63,162 nt of DNA, taken from contig CANRLC010000009.1 of the NCBI GenBank assembly GCA_947631405.1, positions 1 to 63,162 of the forward strand, written 5' to 3'. Within the stretch, counting starts at the first letter, position 1. The number at the start of each line of letters is the position of its first letter. Positions 17,479 to 26,781 of the stretch are shown piece after piece. Under the pieces are notes generated by a model. That model saw only the letters and a list, made by a program, of their open reading frames with translations, was not told where the DNA came from and searched no databases. The stretch comes from an uncultured Clostridia bacterium. GTDB lineage: Bacteria > Bacillota > Clostridia > Christensenellales > Aristaeellaceae. Position numbers and translations under genes: made by a program.

Positions 17479-18000
17479 GTGTCCAAGAATCTGGAAAACA
17501 AAAAGGCGGTCGTCGCGCAGATCGAGGAGAAGATCGAGAAGGCGGAGTCCATCGTGATCGTCGAGTATCGCGCGCTGACCGTCGAGGCCATCACCGCGCT
17601 GCGCGCCAAGTGCCGCGCCGCCGGCGTCGATTACTGCGTGTACAAGAACACGCTCGCGCGCCGCGCCTTCGAGAACAAGGGCGTCCACATCGACCCCGCG
17701 CTGCTCGAGGGGCCGAACGCCTTCATCTTCAGCAACAACGACCCCGTGTCCGCGCCGAAGCTGGTCAAGGAGTTCATCGCCGCCGCGGAGAAGGACAAGA
17801 AGACCCCGGCGCTCACCATCAAGGGCGGCGTCATGGACGGCGCTGTGCAGTCCGTGGAGGAGGTCAAGGCGCTGGCCGACATCCTGCCGCGCGAGCAGCT
17901 CATCGCGAAGATCATGGGCTGCCTCAACTCGCAGGCCACCGCGCTGGCCTACGTCATCAAGGCCATCGCCGACAAGAAGGCAGAGGCGGGCGAGCAGTAA
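17479..18000 (+). CDS. rplJ: 50S ribosomal protein L10
   Basis: L10 anchors the L7/L12 stalk on the ribosome. The protein (173 residues) begins VSKNLENKKAVVAQIEEKIE and contains VIVEYRALTVEAITALRAKC and YKNTLARRAFENKG, all typical. I choose GTG 17479, eight bases after a perfect AAAGGAGG; the longer frame upstream runs through the leader RNA. rplL follows after 51 bases. Confidence 0.96.
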   Translation: MSKNLENKKAVVAQIEEKIEKAESIVIVEYRALTVEAITALRAKCRAAGVDYCVYKNTLARRAFENKGVHIDPALLEGPNAFIFSNNDPVSAPKLVKEFIAAAEKDKKTPALTIKGGVMDGAVQSVEEVKALADILPREQLIAKIMGCLNSQATALAYVIKAIADKKAEAGEQ

Positions 18001-18051
18001 GCCGCGCCGCTTGAACACACCACACAAAAACAGATATGGAGGGTAAACCGT

Positions 18052-18429
18052 ATGGAAATCAATGAGATCGTCTCCGCGATCGAGAATCTGACTCTGATTC
18101 AGGCCTCCGAGCTGGTCAAGGCTTTGGAGGAGAAGTTCGGCGTTTCCGCCGCCGCCCCCGTCGCCGCTGCCGGCGCCGCGGCTCCCGCCGCCGCCGCTGC
18201 CGCCGAGGAGAAGACCGAGTTCGACGTCGTGCTCACCGGCTTCGACGCCGCGAAGAAGGTCGCCATCATCAAGGCCGTCCGCGAGGTCGTCTCCGGTCTG
18301 GGCCTGAAGGAAGCCAAGGATCTCGTCGAGGGCGCGCCCAAGACCATCAAGGAAGGCGCGAGCAAGGAAGAGGCCGAGAGCATCAAGAAGAAGCTCACCG
18401 AGGCGGGCGCTACCGTCGAGGTCAAGTAA
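18052..18429 (+). CDS. rplL: 50S ribosomal protein L7/L12
   Basis: The stalk protein that recruits translation GTPases. The 125-residue product has the N-terminal dimerisation domain ([20 protein letters not shown]), an Ala-rich hinge (about 38-58), and the C-terminal domain with [20 protein letters not shown] and [19 protein letters not shown]. Length and layout are standard. Confidence 0.97.
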   Translation: MEINEIVSAIENLTLIQASELVKALEEKFGVSAAAPVAAAGAAAPAAAAAAEEKTEFDVVLTGFDAAKKVAIIKAVREVVSGLGLKEAKDLVEGAPKTIKEGASKEEAESIKKKLTEAGATVEVK

Positions 18430-18450
18430 TTCTTCCGCAACCGCATCACA

Positions 18451-18487
18451 AGGCCGCCCCGCCGGGCATTCGGCGGGGCGGCCTTTT
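18451..18487 (+). terminator. Strong terminator after rplL
   Basis: AGGCCGCCCCGCCG (18451-18464) pairs perfectly with CGGCGGGGCGGCCT (18471-18484) and runs into TTTTT. Confidence 0.92.
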
Positions 18488-18526
18488 TGCAAAAACCTAT
18501 GAGATCAAAAACCATTTATAATTCGA

Positions 18527-18852
18527 TATTATTCTCGAATCAAATCCTCTATCATTGGGTTATACCGGACAAGCAAAAGTGGGATAACGTAACTTTTCAT
18601 AAACGACTCGCCCGGGATCGCTTCGCTTCCGGGCTACTTTCAGAAATCGCTTCGCGATTTTGGGGTACGTTGGGGCTACCGATCCGGGGAACTCACATAG
18701 TCGTGAGCTTCGCTCACTCCTTGTGTTTCCCCGCGTTCCGCCTGCCTGCTTCCGCCACTGGCGGCGGCAGGCTCCAGCGCCAAACCCTGTCTGGGGACAT
18801 TGTCCCCAGACCCCATCCTGTGATATAAAGATTCTAACTGAGAAAAGTATTA
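18527..18852 (+). repeat. Hairpin-rich intergenic repeat, copy 1
   Basis: This 0.33-kb stretch between convergent rplL and manA has no gene. It contains a chain of hairpins: CCCGG...CCGGG around 18612-18634, AATCGCTTCGCGATT at 18646-18660, a GGGGAAC...TTTCCCC element with an inner GTGAGCTTCGCTCAC, a GCCTGCC...GGCAGGC element and TGGGGACATTGTCCCCA. The same elements in the same order occur at 35621-35908, and a shortened version at 56698-56860. Copies 1 and 2 end with AGAAAAGTATTA, whose final TTA is the complement of the stop codon of the facing minus-strand gene. Confidence 0.85.
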
Positions 18853-19797
18853 CCAGCACGCGATCATTTCGACCTCGCCCTCCAGCGCGGCGGCGGTCTC
18901 GGCGGGCAGCAGCACCGCGTCGCCCCTGCATAGCGGCGTTTCGCCGTCCGCGCACGTCAGTCTTCCCTCGCCGAGGGAAAACAGCAGGCGGATGTGCTCC
19001 GGCGTCGCGGGGAGCGGCATGCGCCCGTGCGCGCGCCAACGCTCGAGCGTAAAGGCCGGGCCGTCGATGTAGCGCGTCTGCTCCCCGCCCTCGACCGCGC
19101 GCGTCTTCCCCGCGCAAGGGGGCAGATGGAGCGTCGTGTCGGCGACGTCCAGCGCCTTGGCGATGTGCAGCTCGCGCGAGCGCCCGGCGGCGTCGCGCCG
19201 ATCCCAGTCGTAGAAACGGTAGGTGACGTCGCTCGACTGCTGAATCTCCAGCAGCGTGATGCCGCCGCCCAGCGCGTGGATCATGCCCGCCGGGATGTTG
19301 TAGACCTCGCCCGGGCGGACGTTCACGCGGTGCAAGCAGGCCTGCACCGCCTCGCCGCCCGCGCGGCAGGCCTCGGCCAGCTGCTCGCGGGTGACGCCCT
19401 CGCGCAAGCCGTAGACGATCTGCGCGCCCGGCTCCGCCTCGAGGATGACCCACGCCTCGCTCTTGCCCAGCTTGCCGCCCTCGTGTGCGGCGGCATAGGC
19501 GTCGTTCGGGTGAACCTGCACGGAGAGCAGGTCGTCCGCGTGGATGAGCTTGAGCAGCAGCGGGAACGGCTCGCTGCCCTTCGTCCCGGCGAGCGCCGCG
19601 CCGTATCGCGCGAGCAGCGCCGTCAGCGTTTCGCCCGCCTCGTTTTTGCTCTCCAGCCCCGGCAGCGCCGAGACCTCGAGGCTCTCGCCCGTGCGTGGGT
19701 CGGGGATGTCCTTGCCCCACGCGCGCAGCCCATCGCCGCCCCACGGCGTCTGCGCGCCGTAGCGATAGGCGGGTGTCATCTTGATCGGGGATAGCAT
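18850..19797 (-). CDS. manA: Mannose-6-phosphate isomerase (class I-like)
   Basis: Interconverts mannose-6-phosphate and fructose-6-phosphate, the entry of mannose into glycolysis. The 315-residue protein has the cupin metal motifs QVHPNDAYA (Gln/His), GKSEAW (Glu) and IPAGMIHALGGG (His). It is the short form common in Firmicutes, lacking the middle helical domain of the enterobacterial enzyme. It begins 21 bases after the GH36 gene on the same strand, so it closes a GH113-GH36-manA operon. Its stop codon lies within the border of repeat copy 1. Confidence 0.92.
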   Translation of the reverse strand: MLSPIKMTPAYRYGAQTPWGGDGLRAWGKDIPDPRTGESLEVSALPGLESKNEAGETLTALLARYGAALAGTKGSEPFPLLLKLIHADDLLSVQVHPNDAYAAAHEGGKLGKSEAWVILEAEPGAQIVYGLREGVTREQLAEACRAGGEAVQACLHRVNVRPGEVYNIPAGMIHALGGGITLLEIQQSSDVTYRFYDWDRRDAAGRSRELHIAKALDVADTTLHLPPCAGKTRAVEGGEQTRYIDGPAFTLERWRAHGRMPLPATPEHIRLLFSLGEGRLTCADGETPLCRGDAVLLPAETAAALEGEVEMIACW

Positions 19798-19818
19798 ATC
19801 GGTCGCCTCCGTTTTCGC

Positions 19819-21993
19819 TTAGTCCGTCACGCGCATTAAGTGGAATTGCTGCCCCGCGTAGTCGCCCCACGCGGTCTTGAGGGGCAATCCGTAGTAGAGC
19901 AGCTCGTCGCCGCCGTAGACGCGGCCGCTGTCCTCGTCTCGGTAGTCCCAGTCGGGGTTGAGGCCGCGCAGCCGCAGCAGGCCGGGCTGCACGAACGGCT
20001 GCGCCTGCGCCGTCACATGCGTGACGACCGCCTCGCCGCGATCCTCCGACACGCTCATGAACGCGCACTCGTTCCCCTCAAACGGGGAGAGCAGGCGGTA
20101 GTAGTCGCCGTAGAGCAGCAGCGGCTGGAGCGCCTTCACGCGGCGGTTGAACGCGGCGATCTGCTCCAGCTCCTCCTGCGGCAGGCGCGTGAGATCCAGC
20201 TCGTACCCGTAGGTGCCGCCCATCGCGACCATCGCGCGGGTGGCCAGCGGCGTGGAGCGGCCCACCTGATGGTTAGGCGACGCCGAGACGTGCGCGCCCA
20301 TGCAGCTTGGCGGGAACACCAGCGACGTGCCGTGCTGGATGCGGCAGCGCATCCACGCGTCGGTGTCGTCGCTGCACCACGCCTGCGGCATCAGCGCCAT
20401 CATCGCCAGATCGAATCGGCCGCCGCCGCTCGCGCAGCTCTCAAAGAGCACCTGCGGGAAGCGCGAGGTGATGCGGCGCATCACCTCGTACACGCCCAGG
20501 ATGTAGCGGTGCCCCAGCTCCTTCTGCCGCTCGGGCGGCAATTTCTCGGAGCCGGACATGTTGATCGCGCGGTTCATGTCCCACTTGACGTAATCGACCT
20601 TGCCGCGCTCCATCGCCGCGCCGATGGCCTCGACGATGTAGTCGCGCACGTCCGCGCGGGAGAGATCGAGCACGAGCTGCTGGCGCGCCTCCACGCGCAT
20701 GCGCCCGCCCGCGTGGATGCACCAGTCGGGATGGGCGCGGTACAGGTCGCTGTCCGGTGAGACCATCTCCGGCTCGACCCAGAGGCCGAACTTCAGCCCC
20801 ATCTCGTGGATGCGGTCGGACAGGCCGCCAAGCCCGTGCGGCAGCTTGCGCAGGTCGTCCGTCCAGTCGCCCAGCGAGGAGTCGTCCCGGTCGCGGCGGC
20901 CAAACCAGCCGTCGTCGAGCACCAGCAGGTCGATGCCCACGTCCTTCGCCGTGCGCGCGAGGGCGAGCAGCTTGTCCTCGTCAAAGTCGAAGTACGTCGC
21001 CTCCCAGTTGTTGACCAGCAGCGGGCGCGCGGCGCGCGCGTACTTGCCCGAGGTGATATAGCGGCGGATGAAGCGGTGGAACGTCCGGCTCATGCCGCCC
21101 AGCCCCTCCGCCGAAAAGCACAGGTACGCCTCCGGCGTCTCAAACGCCTCGCCGGGGGCCAGATTCCACGAGAAGCCGAAGGGCTGGATGCCGATCATCG
21201 CGCGCGGGTTCCAGTCGGCGTCCACGTTCACGGTCGCCTTGAAGTTGCCGGAGTAGCACAGCGCCATCGCGTAGACCTCGCCCTGCTCCTCATTGGCGTC
21301 CGGCGCGAGCAGCGCCATGAACGGGCTGGCGATCGCGCTGGACGCGCCGCGCACCGAAGAGACGCCCTGCTCCCCCGGCACGAGCTTGCGCACATACGGC
21401 TGGCGTTCCCGCCCCCACGCGCCGCTGAGCGTCAGCAGCGACAGATCGCTGCGCTGGAAATCCACGCACGCGGAAAACGCCCGCTCGATCGTCGCCGCCT
21501 GATCGCCGCCGTTGACCACGCGCAGGCTGCGCGCGAGGATGTCCACATCCTCGTAGACGGTGTAGCGCAGCTCGGCGGTCAGGCCGCTGTACGCGTCGCG
21601 CAGGGTCAGCGTGAGCGTGGCCGCGCCGTCGCCGCGGGCCGAGGGCATTCCCGCGATCTCGGGCTTGCCCGGCGCGATCTGGTGGCCGGCGTAGCGCAGG
21701 TCGAGCGCGTGCGCGCCGTCCGCTTGCACGATGTGCAGCATCCCCTCGCGCAGGTCGCCCATGCCGAACGTCGGGCACTCCTGCGGCAGGCGATCCAGCG
21801 GCGTCTCGTGCAGGGAGAACGTCTCGTCCGTGTAGCGCGACAGGCGCGTGAGCAGGTCGTCCCCGATCGCGCGCACGCGCGGCCCCCAGTACAGGTGCAG
21901 CGGCACGCTGCCCGCGGCCAGCCGCAGGATGTAGCTCACGCGCGCGTTATAGAGATGAAAGCAGCGGCGCGCCTCGTCGTAGATGATCGGCAT
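19819..21993 (-). CDS. GH36 alpha-galactosidase
   Basis: Removes alpha-1,6-galactosyl residues, for example from raffinose or galactomannan oligosaccharides. The 724-residue, 4-domain enzyme has the nucleophile D472 in YVKWDMNR and the acid/base D542 in WCSDDTDA; the 70-residue spacing matches characterised GH36 enzymes. Other markers are LLVLDDGWFGRRDRD and FESCASGGGRFD. No signal peptide, so it works in the cytoplasm on imported oligosaccharides. It lies between GH113 and manA; the family name melA or agaN would fit, but I leave the symbol open. Confidence 0.93.
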   Translation of the reverse strand: MPIIYDEARRCFHLYNARVSYILRLAAGSVPLHLYWGPRVRAIGDDLLTRLSRYTDETFSLHETPLDRLPQECPTFGMGDLREGMLHIVQADGAHALDLRYAGHQIAPGKPEIAGMPSARGDGAATLTLTLRDAYSGLTAELRYTVYEDVDILARSLRVVNGGDQAATIERAFSACVDFQRSDLSLLTLSGAWGRERQPYVRKLVPGEQGVSSVRGASSAIASPFMALLAPDANEEQGEVYAMALCYSGNFKATVNVDADWNPRAMIGIQPFGFSWNLAPGEAFETPEAYLCFSAEGLGGMSRTFHRFIRRYITSGKYARAARPLLVNNWEATYFDFDEDKLLALARTAKDVGIDLLVLDDGWFGRRDRDDSSLGDWTDDLRKLPHGLGGLSDRIHEMGLKFGLWVEPEMVSPDSDLYRAHPDWCIHAGGRMRVEARQQLVLDLSRADVRDYIVEAIGAAMERGKVDYVKWDMNRAINMSGSEKLPPERQKELGHRYILGVYEVMRRITSRFPQVLFESCASGGGRFDLAMMALMPQAWCSDDTDAWMRCRIQHGTSLVFPPSCMGAHVSASPNHQVGRSTPLATRAMVAMGGTYGYELDLTRLPQEELEQIAAFNRRVKALQPLLLYGDYYRLLSPFEGNECAFMSVSEDRGEAVVTHVTAQAQPFVQPGLLRLRGLNPDWDYRDEDSGRVYGGDELLYYGLPLKTAWGDYAGQQFHLMRVTD

Positions 21994-22032
21994 GATCGCA
22001 TCCTCCTTATTTGTCCGCCTTACGGCGCATCG

Positions 22033-22947
22033 TCATCGCAGATCGGTTTGGGCCACCAGCGCGCAGGCCCGCGTGCCGCGCAGGTTGTAGCCCCGCTCCC
22101 CCGGGATGGGCAGCCTCGGCTGCCAGTCCCAGAGGGCGTAGCCGCGCACGAAGGGATGCGCGCGCAGCTGGGAAAGCATCTCCTCATACCACGAAAGCTG
22201 CTCCCCCGGCGCGTATTCCCCTTCCCGCGACCAGTCGTTGGGCCGCGCGCTCGCGCCGCTCGTGGCCATGCAGCCCATCTCCGCGAAGAAGAACGGCTTG
22301 CCAAAGCGCAGCGAGACCGCCTCGATGCGCGCAAGCTCCTTTTCCCAATCCCCCAGCGGGTAGTAGCCGCTGGAGGCGATCGCGTCCAGACAGTCCCACC
22401 AGCGCACGCGATCCTCCTGATACTTGTCGCAGTTGTAGGCGATTTGCCCGCCGTACTCCGCGCGCAGCGCGGCGATCAGCGCGCGCCACTCGTCCTCGCG
22501 CCGCTCGGCCATCACCATCTCGCATCCCGGCAGGAACCACTCGGCGCCCTCATTCTGGGCGATGCGCGCGAAGTGCAGCTGAAACGCCGTATACGAGGCG
22601 AACCACTCGCCCCACGTCGGCTCGCCCGGCACGTCGTGGTCGAAGAAGCAGACGTGCGCGCGCCACACGCCGTCCAGACAGTTGACCGTCGGCTTGAGCG
22701 CGACGCGCATCCCCAGCGCGTGTGCGCGGCGAATCGCCTGCGCCAGCTCCTCGTCGCCCGTCGTCCGCTCGGAGGAAAAGTCCACCTGCGTGCTGTGCGC
22801 CGTTCGCTGCACGCCGCAGGGGCACAGAAACACCGTGTTCGCCGCCAGCTCGCGCACCAGCGCCTCCAGACTTTCCTGCGCCTGCCGCGTGGCCAGCGCG
22901 CCGCGCGGCGCAAACGGCGCAAAATTGACGCCCCGGATAAACTCCAT
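22033..22947 (-). CDS. GH113 beta-mannanase/mannosidase-like glycoside hydrolase
   Basis: A TIM-barrel glycosidase of 304 residues without signal peptide. GCEMV holds the likely acid/base E143 and FAEMGC the likely nucleophile E223; the 80-residue distance equals that recalled for the GH113 mannanase AaManA. Other stretches: FIRGVNFAPF at the start and GYALWDWQPRLP at the end. It would cut beta-1,4-manno-oligosaccharides inside the cell. I start at ATG 22947 (MEFIRGVNF), seven bases after GGAGGG; a TTG at 22968 is less likely. It is the first gene of the minus-strand operon. Confidence 0.82.
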   Translation of the reverse strand: MEFIRGVNFAPFAPRGALATRQAQESLEALVRELAANTVFLCPCGVQRTAHSTQVDFSSERTTGDEELAQAIRRAHALGMRVALKPTVNCLDGVWRAHVCFFDHDVPGEPTWGEWFASYTAFQLHFARIAQNEGAEWFLPGCEMVMAERREDEWRALIAALRAEYGGQIAYNCDKYQEDRVRWWDCLDAIASSGYYPLGDWEKELARIEAVSLRFGKPFFFAEMGCMATSGASARPNDWSREGEYAPGEQLSWYEEMLSQLRAHPFVRGYALWDWQPRLPIPGERGYNLRGTRACALVAQTDLR

Positions 22948-22973
22948 GATCCGCCCCTCCGTTTTCAATAGAG

Positions 22974-23002
22974 AGTATAGAGAAGTTGACGCCCGGTGTC
23001 AA
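22974..23002 (-). promoter_or_regulatory. Promoter of the GH113-GH36-manA operon
   Basis: On the minus strand TTGACA (23002-22997) and TATACT (22979-22974) are 17 bases apart. TTGAC...GTCAA (22986-23002) forms a palindrome overlapping the -35 box, a possible operator for the divergently encoded LacI regulator. Confidence 0.75.
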
Positions 23003-23019
23003 GACGCGAAAAGCCGGAC

Positions 23020-23048
23020 TTTACCCGCGCGCGACAATATGGTAGAAT
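23020..23048 (+). promoter_or_regulatory. lacI-type gene promoter sharing a motif with the GH130 promoter
   Basis: TTTACC (23020-23025) - 17 bases - TAGAAT (23043-23048). The stretch CTTTACCCGCGCGCG plus ATATGGTA is repeated almost unchanged at 27757-27782 in front of the GH130 gene, so both promoters may share one regulator. Confidence 0.65.
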
Positions 23049-23130
23049 AGAGCTTGCGGCCGCGGGCCATGCCCGGCCGCTCGGCCCTTCGGGCAAGCAA
23101 GGCGGCCTTGGCCGCACGGGAGAGAATCGG

Positions 23131-24144
23131 ATGAAAAAAGGCGTGACCATGCGCGAGATCGGCGCCGCGCTCGGCGTGAGCACGGTGACCATCTCCAAGG
23201 CGCTGGGCGGAAAGGACGGCGTCAGCGACGCCGTGCGCGAAAAGATCATCAAGACCGCGCAGCAGATGGGCTATCACTATGTGCCGCCCGCAGCCGCCAA
23301 GGACAGGCAGGACGCGATCATCGGCATCCTGATCGCCGACCGCTTTTTCAGCGCGGCCTCGTTTTACGCCGCGCTCTACAAGGAGCTGGTCAAGCAGCTC
23401 GCCGAGACCGGCATGCTCGGCGTGCTGGAGATCGTCCCCTCCGGCCGGGAGGAGGCGCAGCAGCTGCCGACCATCGTCGCCGACAAGCGGGTGAACGCGC
23501 TGATCCTGATGGGCCAGTTCTCCACCGCCTATGTGGAGACGATGGTGGACGTCGGCCTGCCCTGCGTGCTGCTCGACTTCTACTGCGACGGCCCCGACGT
23601 GGACTCCGTCGTCTCCGACGGGCAGAGCGGCAGCGCGCAGCTCACCCGCTACCTGATCGAGCGCGGGCACAAGCGCATCGGCTTCGTCGGCTCGCCGACG
23701 CAGACGAGCAGCATCCTCGACCGCTTCATGGGCTACCAGCGCGCGATGTACTTCGCGGGCCTGCCCGTGCGCGAGGAGTGGATCGTGCCCGACCGCGACG
23801 CCGCGGGCAAGTATCTGCCCCAGCTCCCGCTGCCGGACGAATTGCCCACCGCCTTCGTATGCAACCACGATCAGGTGGCGATGCGGCTGATCGCGCAGCT
23901 CGAATCCAGCGGCGTGCGCGTGCCGCAGGACGTCTCCGTGACCGGGTTCGACAACTTCATCTATGCCACGCTGTGCGTGCCGCCGCTGACGACCTACACC
24001 GTCGATCAGGAGCGGATGGCGCAGGTGACCATCGAGCGGCTCAAGGAGCGCATCCGCGAGGGCATGGAAGGCCCCGTGCGCACCACGATCGGCGGCTGGG
24101 TCGTCGAGCGCGAATCCGTGCGCACCCTCCCGGAGGACGACTGA
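23131..24144 (+). CDS. LacI family transcriptional regulator of the mannan locus
   Basis: A 337-residue repressor. The N-terminal HTH reads TMREIGAALGVSTVTISKALGGKDGVS, in one block at about 6-32, followed by the hinge (YHYVPPAAAK). The sugar-binding domain (about 62-330) includes LIERGHKRIGFVGSP and DVSVTGFDNFIYATLCVPPLTTY. It is divergent to the GH113 operon and upstream of the ABC importer, so it most likely responds to a manno-oligosaccharide. ATG 23131 was chosen because the HTH begins right after it; the longer frame includes the promoter. Confidence 0.93.
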   Translation: MKKGVTMREIGAALGVSTVTISKALGGKDGVSDAVREKIIKTAQQMGYHYVPPAAAKDRQDAIIGILIADRFFSAASFYAALYKELVKQLAETGMLGVLEIVPSGREEAQQLPTIVADKRVNALILMGQFSTAYVETMVDVGLPCVLLDFYCDGPDVDSVVSDGQSGSAQLTRYLIERGHKRIGFVGSPTQTSSILDRFMGYQRAMYFAGLPVREEWIVPDRDAAGKYLPQLPLPDELPTAFVCNHDQVAMRLIAQLESSGVRVPQDVSVTGFDNFIYATLCVPPLTTYTVDQERMAQVTIERLKERIREGMEGPVRTTIGGWVVERESVRTLPEDD

Positions 24145-24250
24145 CGCGTTTGCGTCATCAAACCCTCCAGTTTTCCGGGGCGTCGGTTGGCCCGTCCCCC
24201 GCTCAAGACAAAATTTCCATCAAAAAATCGTAAATTTCGGTCAACTCCCA

Positions 24251-24303
24251 TTGACATCCGTTACTTAACATGCTATCATGTAGTTACTTAACTCGTTAAG
24301 TAA
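24251..24303 (+). promoter_or_regulatory. Importer promoter with palindromic operator
   Basis: TTGACA (24251-24256) - 17 bases - TATCAT (24274-24279). TTACTTAA (24284-24291), CTCG, TTAAGTAA (24296-24303) is a perfect 8+8 palindrome directly downstream of the -10 box, and a further TTACTTAA half-site lies in the spacer at 24261-24268. This AT-rich operator is likely bound by the LacI protein encoded just upstream. Confidence 0.85.
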
Positions 24304-24325
24304 TACTGTCAAAGGAGGAAAACCC

Positions 24326-25660
24326 ATGAAGAAGATCCTGTCTCTGGCTCTGTGCCTGCTTCTGCTCGTCGCCTTTGCGATGACCGCCAGCGCGGAGCTG
24401 CCCAACTTCCTCGACCTGAAGGTCGGCGAGGACTACACCGACATCACGGCGGACATCACCGTCCTCAACCACCGCACCGACCTGAAGGACACGAAGTTCC
24501 CGGAGTACATCGCCGCCTTCAAGGAGCTGTACCCCAACGTCACCGTCACCATCGACACCATCACCGACTACGCTGAGGATTCCCTCACCCGCCTGACCGG
24601 CGGCAACTGGGGCGACATCATGATGATCCCGGCGCTGGACAAGGATGAGCTGCCCAACTTCTTCATTCCGTATGGGGAAGTCGACACTCTGTCCGAAAAG
24701 TATAACTTCATCGACGCGTGGATGTGGGACGGCCTCGCCTACGGCATGCCCTCCACCGGCAACGCGCAGGGCATCGTCTACAACAAGAAGGTCTTCGAGC
24801 AGGCCGGCATCACCGAGCTGCCCAAGACGCCCGACGAGTTCATCGCCGCGCTGAAGGCCATCAAGGAGAACACCGACGCCATCCCGCTGTACACCAACTA
24901 CGCGGCCGGCTGGACGATGGGCGCGTGGGACGCGTACCTCGGCGCTTCCGCGAACGGCAACGGCGAGTACCTCAACCAGGTCATCATCCACGAGAAGGAT
25001 CCCTTCTCCGATCGCGGCGACGGCACCGGCCCCTACGCGGTCTACAAGATCCTCTACGATGCGGCTGCTGAGAAGCTCATCGAGGACGACTACACCACCA
25101 CCGACTGGGAAGGCTGCAAGGGCATGATCAACCAGGGCCAGATCGGCTGCATGGTGCTCGGCTCCTGGGCGTTCTCCCAGATGGTCGAGGCCGGCCCGAA
25201 CGGCGACGACATCGGCTACATGAGCTTCCCGATCACCGTGGACGGCAAGCAGTACGCCTCCGGCGGCGCGGACTACTCCTTCGGCATCAGCAAGGACATC
25301 ACCGAGGACGAGCAGATCGCTTCCATGCTCTTCGTGAAGTGGTTCACCGAGCAGAGCGGCTTCGCTTACTCCGAGGGCGGCGTGCCGATCGACAAGAGCG
25401 GCGAGTATCCGGCGCTCTACGCGGCGTTTGACGGCATCGACATCATCCCGGACACCCCCGCCCTCGCCGGCGAGGAGACCTATCTGGCCGACCTGAACGC
25501 CGAGAGCGAGCTGCGCTTCAACAACGGCGGCGACGCGAAGGTGCAGGAGATCGTCGAGCACGGCTTCAACGGCACCAAGAGCTTCGACGACATCATGGCC
25601 GACTGGAACGCTCGCTGGTCCGATGCGCAGGATTACCTGGGCATCGAGGTGAACGAGTGA
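24326..25660 (+). CDS. ABC transporter sugar-binding protein
   Basis: The extracytoplasmic receptor of a sugar importer, 444 residues. After MKKILSLALCLLLLVAFAMT and ASA the mature chain starts ELPNF; cleavage is by signal peptidase I, since no lipobox is evident. Family 1 solute-binding features include NHRTDLKD and PEYIAAFKELYPNVTV near the N-terminus. The two permeases follow directly; no dedicated ATPase is in the locus, so a shared MsmX-type ATPase elsewhere is likely. In this context it should bind manno-oligosaccharides. Confidence 0.9.
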   Translation: MKKILSLALCLLLLVAFAMTASAELPNFLDLKVGEDYTDITADITVLNHRTDLKDTKFPEYIAAFKELYPNVTVTIDTITDYAEDSLTRLTGGNWGDIMMIPALDKDELPNFFIPYGEVDTLSEKYNFIDAWMWDGLAYGMPSTGNAQGIVYNKKVFEQAGITELPKTPDEFIAALKAIKENTDAIPLYTNYAAGWTMGAWDAYLGASANGNGEYLNQVIIHEKDPFSDRGDGTGPYAVYKILYDAAAEKLIEDDYTTTDWEGCKGMINQGQIGCMVLGSWAFSQMVEAGPNGDDIGYMSFPITVDGKQYASGGADYSFGISKDITEDEQIASMLFVKWFTEQSGFAYSEGGVPIDKSGEYPALYAAFDGIDIIPDTPALAGEETYLADLNAESELRFNNGGDAKVQEIVEHGFNGTKSFDDIMADWNARWSDAQDYLGIEVNE

Positions 25661-25773
25661 TCGCCCGGCCCGCTGACAACGCCGACTGACGCAGGGAGGA
25701 GAGGGCGAAAGATCGCTCTCTCCTCCGTTTTTTACCGACACGCGCTACACTTCACCAGAAGGGAGTGCCCCGT

Positions 25774-26766
25774 ATGGCTCAGACTCTGACCGCCAAAGCG
25801 CCGAAGCCCAAGCTCTCGTTTCGGGAATGGATCTCGCTGCCGCGCGTGCAGAAGTGGTTTGTGATCGTGACCTTCGCGATCGTGCCGCTGCTGCTGCTGC
25901 TCGTCTTCACCTACATCCCCTTCGGGAAGATGATCGAGTTCAGCCTGTACGACCGCAGCTACACGAAGATCCGCGGCTTTGTGGGCCTCAAAAACTACAC
26001 GCGCATCTTTACGCGATCCGATTACTTCGACGCGATGTTCCTGTCCGTGTACTACATGGGCGGCGCGCTCATCCAGCTCGCGCTGGCGCTCTACTTCGCC
26101 ACGCTGCTCAGCTTCAAGACCCGCGCCGGGAACCTCTTCAAGGGGACGATCTTCTTCCCCTACCTCATCAATGGCATCGCCATCGGCTTCATCTTCAAGT
26201 TCTTCTACACGCGCGGCTTCGTGCTGGACACGGTGCTCGGCTTCCTCGGCTTTAACCCGGAGTCGCTGCCCTACTGGCTGCGCGACCAGAGCATCAACAA
26301 CTACTCGCTGGTGGCCACGTCCGTGTGGCGCTACATGGGCCAGAACATGGTCATGTTCATCGGCGCGATCATGAGCGTGGATCCCACGCTCTACGAGGCC
26401 GCCGAGATCGACGGCGCCAATCGCTGGAAGCAGTTCCTCTACATCATCCTGCCGTCGATCAAGACCATCGTCATGCTCAACGTCATCCTGTCGATCACCG
26501 GCTCCCTCTCCGCGTTTGAGCCGCCGTATGTCATCATGGGCGGCGGCGCGTCCGGCACGGCGACGTACTTCATCAAGATGCACCAGACGGCGCACATCGA
26601 CCAGCGCGTCGGCACCGCCTGCGCGATGGCGGTCGTGCTGATGATCATCATCATCATCGCCACCATCCTGCAAAAGCTGTTCTTCCGCTTCGTGCTCAAG
26701 GAGGGCGTGGACGACGTGCCCGAGCGCTCGCCCAAGAAGCCCCGCAAGAAGCTCGCCCGCGTGTGA
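25774..26766 (+). CDS. Sugar ABC transporter permease (MalF/LplB type)
   Basis: A 330-residue permease with six helices. The coupling loop is YEAAEIDGANRWKQFLYIILPSIK, split here as the EAA signature EAAEIDGAN near residue 209. It begins with a cytoplasmic SLPRVQKWFVIVTFAIVPLL. ATG 25774 is nine bases after AGAAGGGA. It lies 113 bases after the binding protein; part of that gap (25694-25736) can pair GGAGAG with CTCTCC and may trim the upstream message. Confidence 0.92.
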   Translation: MAQTLTAKAPKPKLSFREWISLPRVQKWFVIVTFAIVPLLLLLVFTYIPFGKMIEFSLYDRSYTKIRGFVGLKNYTRIFTRSDYFDAMFLSVYYMGGALIQLALALYFATLLSFKTRAGNLFKGTIFFPYLINGIAIGFIFKFFYTRGFVLDTVLGFLGFNPESLPYWLRDQSINNYSLVATSVWRYMGQNMVMFIGAIMSVDPTLYEAAEIDGANRWKQFLYIILPSIKTIVMLNVILSITGSLSAFEPPYVIMGGGASGTATYFIKMHQTAHIDQRVGTACAMAVVLMIIIIIATILQKLFFRFVLKEGVDDVPERSPKKPRKKLARV

Positions 26767-26781
26767 GAGGAGGCGTGACGC

